Below are positions 59,707 through 64,000 of a stretch of 64,000 bases of DNA, piece by piece (position 1 is the first letter of the stretch; each line of letters begins with the position of its first letter). The notes beneath the pieces were generated by a model. The model was given only the letters and a program-made list of their open reading frames with translations, was not told the DNA's origin and made no database searches. Origin of the DNA: a candidate division Hyd24-12 bacterium UBA6080 (GTDB taxonomy: Bacteria; Fermentibacterota; Fermentibacteria; Fermentibacterales; JCC-6); assembly GCA_002436025.1 (NCBI GenBank), contig DIXM01000001.1, forward strand, positions 224,372-288,371, given 5' to 3'. The position numbers were made by a program, and so were the translations under genes.

Positions 59707-59808
59707 TGTTCCTCCATTCGTTGTTCGGTTCGGATCGAACTGCTGCAAAAACCATCGGAAGCATAATGCGAAAACCCGATCCAGCGAAGTGCTTCACTGA
59801 CCGGGAAA

Positions 59809-60342
59809 CTATCTTATGATGTCCAGCTTCAGGCCGAGGTAAAGAATGCCGTGAAGGGAAGATGACTCCCTGCCGCCGCTCAGGGAAAGGAGCCTGAGAC
59901 CGACGCCAGCATAGGGCTCGATGTCCACCGGGCTGTCAGATCTGACGGGAATTCTCCACCCCATCTTCACGCCGGCTGTAACGGCCTCGGAAGCCTTCTC
60001 ATCCATTCTCCACAGGATCCCGACCCCGGCGTACGCCCCAAGAAAAGGGCCCGACAGGGGGCGTCGCAACGACCTTCTGAGCTCTCCGCCCAACTCAAGC
60101 CCAAGGCCGGGTCCTCTGAGGTCTTCCGGGCTCCAGACGTAAACGAGTGACGGTCCGGCGTAGAGTATCCAGCTCTGAAGGGAATCCCCGCTGAACCCTC
60201 TCTCCACATGCACCGTTACTTCAACGGTCTGAAGCAGGCTGCCTCCGTCGTCGATGTAGTCGGGGTCAGGGGTGGGGTCCGCCAGGACGGCCCCCACCAT
60301 GAAAAGTGCAGTGATCCACGACGCATGAACCCTGTCAGTCAT
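59809..60342 (-). CDS. Small outer-membrane beta-barrel-like protein
   Basis: 177 residues with a signal peptide (MTDRVHASWITALFMVGAVLA). Alternating glycine-rich strands (PSLVYVWSPEDLRGPGLGLELGGELRR, PFLGAYAGVGILWRMDE, IEPYAGVGLRLLSLSGG) end in LGLKLDIIR, a typical barrel pattern. Unknown function; lies just downstream of the papain-type peptidase gene on the same strand. Confidence 0.65.
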   Translation of the reverse strand: MTDRVHASWITALFMVGAVLADPTPDPDYIDDGGSLLQTVEVTVHVERGFSGDSLQSWILYAGPSLVYVWSPEDLRGPGLGLELGGELRRSLRRPLSGPFLGAYAGVGILWRMDEKASEAVTAGVKMGWRIPVRSDSPVDIEPYAGVGLRLLSLSGGRESSSLHGILYLGLKLDIIR

Positions 60343-60361
60343 CGAGTCTCACCTCTCGTCT

Positions 60362-62803
60362 TCAGTTACCGATCACCACAAGTCTTGTCACCGCGGTCAG
60401 CCCTCCACTTCGGGCAACGACCGGGTAGACACCTGCGGGAAGGCGGTTGCCGGAGGAGTCGGTGAGGCTGAACGGTATGTTCAGGCCGCCCGTGGGGGCG
60501 TTGCCGTGGAAGACGGTTCTGACCATTCGGCCGGATATGTCGTAAACCTCCACCGTGAGCATGCCCGACGCAGGCAGTGAGCACCTGAATGTCGTTGAGG
60601 TCACCGCTGGGTTGCACCCGGCGAACCCGATACCGAATGCCTCCGCGGGTTCTCCGGATTCGACCGAGTACGCCCCGATAGCCCATACCTCAACATCGTC
60701 GAGGTTCCATCCGCAGTATTCCCACTGGGGATCGGACGGACCCATGACCCACCTGATCCAGACCTGGGGCTGGCCGTCTGCGTACTGGGAGATGTCGTAG
60801 ACCCTGAGGTTCCAGTCGAGGTCACTGGTTTCCACCGGACCGTTCTCCCAGACGGTGTGCCAGGTGGACTGGTCAGTGGAGACCTGCACCAGGGCGTTGT
60901 CGCCCGGGCCGCCCTGAACCCCGAGCCATCTTCTGAAGCGGAGCTGGGTTCCGGTAAGACCCGAGCAGTCGAGAGCGGCAGTGGTGAGGTTTTCCGCCTG
61001 CATCCCGGGTTCGTAGTCCCCCCACAGGTTGTAGCCGTAAACACTCGGGCCTGCATAACCGCCGGATGGATCGTGGTTGCCGTGGGCGCCGCCGAAGCCC
61101 TGGGGGATGCCCCAGTGCCAGTCGCCCTGGGCGGTCCAGCCGGGGTTGGAATCCATGTTCCAGCCGTAGACGACACCGGTCTCTCCAACGACCAGAACGA
61201 CACGGGAGGTTGCTCCGCCGGTTCCACCGCTGGTATTCACAAACGATACGTCGGCCGTGTAGACTCCCTGCGAAAGAGCGAATGCTTCACTGGAAAGGGC
61301 CGCAGTGATCTGAATGTTCTGCCCCGGTGTGATGGTTCCGGAGAGAGGGCCGAGGAGCGTGAGCCATGAGGCGGATTCTGCGGTAACCTGGTACTGGGCT
61401 GACCCGTCACCCATGAACTCGAGAACCCAGACATTGCCTGACGGTGTGAAAGGCCCCCCCTCGACGCCCTGGAAAACCGCGTCGTCTCCCGGGGTCACCC
61501 TCAGGCCTGCGTTGAACCCGAGCATCTTCAGGCAGAAGTTGCCTGTTTCGGGGTATGGGTTGTCGGGACAACCGTAAAAATCCTGCCAGGAGCCGTCGTA
61601 GTAGTAGCTCTCTCCCGCAGACGCTGCGGACTCCACGATGACCCTTGCGGATGAGCCAAGAAGCACTGGAACGTCGGCCGTCCTGTCGTACGGGAAACCG
61701 CCCGTGCTGAACTCCATCTCAAGGTACACGCTGTCGCCCTGGAGCACCTGGAAGGGCTGGTCGAGCTGTACCGTGTGGAAACCCCTGACCTGGCAGTATG
61801 CGTCCTGGCTGCTCAAAAGGTCCTGGAGCGTTCCACCGGAAAAGCTCCCGTAGAGTGAAGCGGCACACTCGACCGAGTCATCGGCGGTGAAGAATGAAAC
61901 AGCGGTGATGTAATGGCTGCCGGTGGCCTCGAAGGCGTTCATCACCCTGGTTGCGCCTTCGAACGTGTCACGCCAGCCGTGATAGTCATGGAAGTAAAAC
62001 TGCTCGTACTCCATGCGTTCGGCGTTGGTGAAGGAGACCGCGCCCATGAAGGGCTCGCGGCCGCACCACTTGTCCCAGTAGCTGATGTAGAAGAAGCCGT
62101 CGAAACCCCACCCATCTCCCCAGCTGTTCTTGCAGATCCAGGCGCCGGGCTCGGGTGCCTGTGTGATCATGTTGTCGTCCCAGCCGATGATCGCAACCGA
62201 ATGGTTGGGAAGCTCGTCTTCGGAGGGTGGCTGGTAGTGGATGTAGTTCTGCATGTAGCTGGAACTTGCGTAGTAGCAGGTGGCGAGGGCGCCGTGCTGC
62301 ATGATGGCCGACTTTATGCCGTTGAGCGATTCGACGTCGTCGCCGCCCACGTACCACTCCACGTCGGCGGGGTAGTAGTAGTGATAGTCCGGTGAATTGA
62401 GGCGCGGCGCCGTTCCAAAGGACTGCCCGTCGATGTCACGCACCGTACCGCTCCCCCTGGACAGGTACGCCGTGGTCACCAGGTAGTCTCCGCCCTCGTG
62501 CACCGAAAGGCCCCCGCTCCCTATCGGCGGGTCCATGTCGGCGTTGTTCCAGTTGTTGAAGCCGTTCCACCAGTCGAGGTGGTACTCGGCGAGGTTGGGC
62601 TCACCTGTCTCACCCTGGTTCTCCCACTCCCCCGTGAGAAGCATGTTGGATTCAATGGAGGCCATCGTGCCGTGCGTCCAGCATGTTCCCCCCTGCTGGC
62701 TCTTCACCGAGGTCACATAGCTCTGCCCGCCCACGTCCCGAAGGTCGAAGGTGGAAGGGTACTGAAGCTGCAGTAACGCGAGAAAAAATACCGCGACGAA
62801 CAT
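60362..62803 (-). CDS. Secreted papain-like (C1) peptidase with MAM-like and sorting domains
   Basis: 813 residues, ATG with GGAGG five bases upstream, signal peptide at 1-14. The papain core spans about 15-265: VKSQQGGTCWTHGTMASIES (Cys near 42), LPNHSVAIIGWDDN (His near 200) and ICKNSWGDGWGFDGFFYISYW (Asn near 224). A middle beta-rich region follows, then a MAM/CUB-like part (GWNMDSNPGWTAQGDWHWGIP, WNLDDVEVWAI). The C-terminus (GCNPAVTSTTFRC...YDISGRMVRTV...VYPVVA...VVIGN) is a T9SS-type domain. No propeptide inhibitor of I29 type is apparent. Confidence 0.85.
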   Translation of the reverse strand: MFVAVFFLALLQLQYPSTFDLRDVGGQSYVTSVKSQQGGTCWTHGTMASIESNMLLTGEWENQGETGEPNLAEYHLDWWNGFNNWNNADMDPPIGSGGLSVHEGGDYLVTTAYLSRGSGTVRDIDGQSFGTAPRLNSPDYHYYYPADVEWYVGGDDVESLNGIKSAIMQHGALATCYYASSSYMQNYIHYQPPSEDELPNHSVAIIGWDDNMITQAPEPGAWICKNSWGDGWGFDGFFYISYWDKWCGREPFMGAVSFTNAERMEYEQFYFHDYHGWRDTFEGATRVMNAFEATGSHYITAVSFFTADDSVECAASLYGSFSGGTLQDLLSSQDAYCQVRGFHTVQLDQPFQVLQGDSVYLEMEFSTGGFPYDRTADVPVLLGSSARVIVESAASAGESYYYDGSWQDFYGCPDNPYPETGNFCLKMLGFNAGLRVTPGDDAVFQGVEGGPFTPSGNVWVLEFMGDGSAQYQVTAESASWLTLLGPLSGTITPGQNIQITAALSSEAFALSQGVYTADVSFVNTSGGTGGATSRVVLVVGETGVVYGWNMDSNPGWTAQGDWHWGIPQGFGGAHGNHDPSGGYAGPSVYGYNLWGDYEPGMQAENLTTAALDCSGLTGTQLRFRRWLGVQGGPGDNALVQVSTDQSTWHTVWENGPVETSDLDWNLRVYDISQYADGQPQVWIRWVMGPSDPQWEYCGWNLDDVEVWAIGAYSVESGEPAEAFGIGFAGCNPAVTSTTFRCSLPASGMLTVEVYDISGRMVRTVFHGNAPTGGLNIPFSLTDSSGNRLPAGVYPVVARSGGLTAVTRLVVIGN

Positions 62804-63142
62804 GGCTGCCTCCGTTTATGATGAACCGGGAAACCTTTCCCCAACAATACAGAAAACAATGGACCATGACCCCCCATGCCGGGGTGATCGGAATCTGCAC
62901 TGAAATACATCACTGCAAATGATATACGCTGTGGAACAGGATGTTCCGGATCCAGACAGTGGCTACCCGGGCACCAGGAACGACTGCCGGTTCGAAACCG
63001 GTCAGGCGTGCCGGTTAAAACACACATGGCCAAGCTGAATTGATATGAGTCAAGATAGAAGTCAAACTTCTGAAATCATCACGTCGTCGTTCTTACCGGG
63101 CAAGCTTATGATGATCTTATGGCAATTCAAGCAGACATATAC
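62804..63142. other. Non-coding 339-base stretch
   Basis: Between the start of the papain-like gene and the end of the DUF378 gene I see no coding frame with a ribosome site. It holds three compact inverted repeats: GGAACA-GGA-TGTTCC, CCGGTT-CGA-AACCGG and AGAAGT-CAA-ACTTCT (63,057-63,071). The T-arm-like GGTTCGAAACC is not a tRNA: no acceptor partner is present. Confidence 0.5.
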
Positions 63143-63358
63143 CTACTTCTTCATGTACTTGGGAAGGACAGAGAACAAACACCATATCCCGGAAAGAGCA
63201 ATAATGACATAGATGATATTGGCAATGTCCGAGCTCAGTTTGAGCACACCACTGATGAGTTCGCGGTTCAGGACAACCAGAATACCCCAGTTGAGTGCTC
63301 CTATGATCACGAATATGAGGGCCATGATGTCGATTGACCTGGTTCTTGCGCTATTCAT
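63143..63358 (-). CDS. DUF378 small membrane protein
   Basis: 71 residues, ATG with AAAGGA upstream. Two transmembrane segments: IMALIFVIIGALNWGILVVLN (the GALNWGLVG-like DUF378 signature) and ANIIYVIIALSGIWCLFSVLP. Function unknown. The gene and flanks are strongly AT-rich compared with the window. Confidence 0.88.
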   Translation of the reverse strand: MNSARTRSIDIMALIFVIIGALNWGILVVLNRELISGVLKLSSDIANIIYVIIALSGIWCLFSVLPKYMKK

Positions 63359-63389
63359 GATAATTCCTTTCTTTGGTTTTTCTCACACA

Positions 63390-63419
63390 ATTATATAACC
63401 AAAATGTGTCTAAAGTCAA
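63390..63419 (-). promoter_or_regulatory. Sigma-70 consensus-like promoter of the DUF378 gene
   Basis: TTGACT and TATAAT separated by 18 bases on the minus strand, 30 bases upstream of the ATG. It is the best promoter match in the window and lies in an AT-rich tract. Confidence 0.7.
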
Positions 63420-63438
63420 TACATAATTATAAGAGTAT

Positions 63439-63450
63439 TATACTAGTATA
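63439..63450. promoter_or_regulatory. 12-base perfect palindrome
   Basis: TATACTAGTATA is its own reverse complement. It lies in the AT-rich gap, beyond the DUF378 promoter, and each half contains a -10-like box on either strand. It could be a dimeric regulator site. Confidence 0.35.
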
Positions 63451-63625
63451 TTCACACTTATTGAAATAACTCCAACACTCTCCTCGAGTGAGATCGAAAC
63501 TAACTCGATTCCGCTGTCCGGGTTTCTCCCGCCACTTCACGCTGCCCGCAGGAAGCATCATTGTATGCATCACGGCGGATATCAATGATGGACTACTGAA
63601 CAACTTGAGACACAGGAGGACCCTG

Positions 63626-64000
63626 ATGCGTTTTACGATTCTCATTCTGGTCGTTGTGGTCTCTTCACTTATGGCTTCTTATACCGGCTTCCCGGAAGAC
63701 CCACCGGGCGCTGATGTTATCGACAGAGCCTTCTTCAGGGGAGTTGTCGATGGAGAGGAATACGTCGTTTACCTGGTCATGTACGATAAGGACAACCGGG
63801 GTACTCTGGATGTGGTGAGCGGAACTCTCTCTTCAGGGAGTTATCTCTGGGAGACCGTGTTTTCATGGAAGCCTCTCGACATCCTTTCAGAGCCTGTCCG
63901 TTTCGATCCCCGAAGTGTGATCGACGTGCAGGTGTCCGGATCCTCATTGATCATCACATGGCTGGACAGACTCAGCTGTCAAGGGACATCCAGTTTCCCG
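63626..64000 (+). CDS. Secreted protein, N-terminal part (cut by window edge)
   Basis: ATG with AGGAGG six bases upstream. The visible 125 residues begin with a signal peptide (MRFTILILVVVVSSLMA) and continue as a beta-rich protein (FFRGVVDGEEYVVYLVMYDKDNRG). The end lies past the window. No domain can be named. Confidence 0.7.
   Translation, partial: MRFTILILVVVVSSLMASYTGFPEDPPGADVIDRAFFRGVVDGEEYVVYLVMYDKDNRGTLDVVSGTLSSGSYLWETVFSWKPLDILSEPVRFDPRSVIDVQVSGSSLIITWLDRLSCQGTSSFP

Noticed and set aside
62970..63010. tRNA gene suggested by GGTTCGAAACC
   Set aside because: The stretch resembles a T-arm, but neither strand offers a seven-base acceptor partner, D-arm or anticodon loop at proper spacing.
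63427..63645. A 72-residue minus-strand reading frame upstream of the last gene
   Set aside because: It has no ribosome site, overlaps the start of the real secreted gene at 63,626 and has no domain-like composition.

Overview
The window (about 60% G+C by eye, dense and mostly coding) comes from a diderm bacterium. It carries the complete Kdo branch (kdsD, kdsA, kdsC, kdsB), an LpxL-type acyltransferase, the LptC/LptA/LptB exporter parts and outer-membrane barrel proteins. Five secreted hydrolases end in the same C-terminal domain, which looks like a type IX secretion sorting domain. Together these point to the FCB superphylum; an uncultured lineage such as Fermentibacterota or a neighbour is my best guess, but this rests on style of gene content and not on a search. 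GTG and TTG starts and 1-8 base overlaps between genes are very common. I found no rRNA, tRNA, CRISPR array, insertion sequence or phage gene.

Layout. (1) 1-10,050, minus strand: envelope assembly. One transcription unit runs kdsC-kdsD-acyltransferase-lptC-lptA-lptB-rpoN (rpoN is cut by the window edge). A second runs from an RNA-type metallo-beta-lactamase through an outer-membrane protein, kdsB, kdsA, a GNAT-like protein and a CPA2 antiporter. (2) 11,668-19,582, plus strand: two tandem paralogous HExxH secreted peptidases, then a lipoprotein, a large membrane protein and a DUF2723 membrane protein joined by overlapping stops and starts. (3) 19,682-21,541: acyl-CoA carboxyltransferase and biotin carrier, then a bidirectional terminator and a TPR lipoprotein. 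(4) 23,508-38,932, minus strand: nineteen consecutive tightly packed genes for lysine-type aminotransferase, folate, pantothenate, nucleotide sugar, translation, purine, NAD and mannose metabolism. (5) 39,004-41,307: a Cas4-like nuclease fused to an iron-sulfur helicase, divergent from region 4. (6) 41,314-51,129: small repeat lipoprotein, RNase HIII, DUF3108 protein, glycosyltransferase, aminotransferase, C10 peptidase, VanW protein, and a four-gene minus-strand group ending in a glycosidase-like protein. (7) 51,283-64,000: radical SAM protein, Ntn hydrolase, rubrerythrin, Mut7-C protein, a repeat lipoprotein, a papain-type peptidase, a DUF378 protein and a cut secreted protein.

How they fit. 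Regions 1 and parts of 4 and 6 build and export surface glycolipid and glycans. The secreted peptidases (metallo-, C10 and papain types) with shared C-terminal domains suggest a proteinaceous-substrate lifestyle. Region 4 is an unusually long, translationally coupled housekeeping operon. The most unusual items are the nuclease-helicase fusion with a DEAG box, the leaderless-looking promoters, a GlmU-like protein that has lost its acetyltransferase part, the exact 270-base triple repeat, and an orphan carboxyltransferase pair without a biotin carboxylase.
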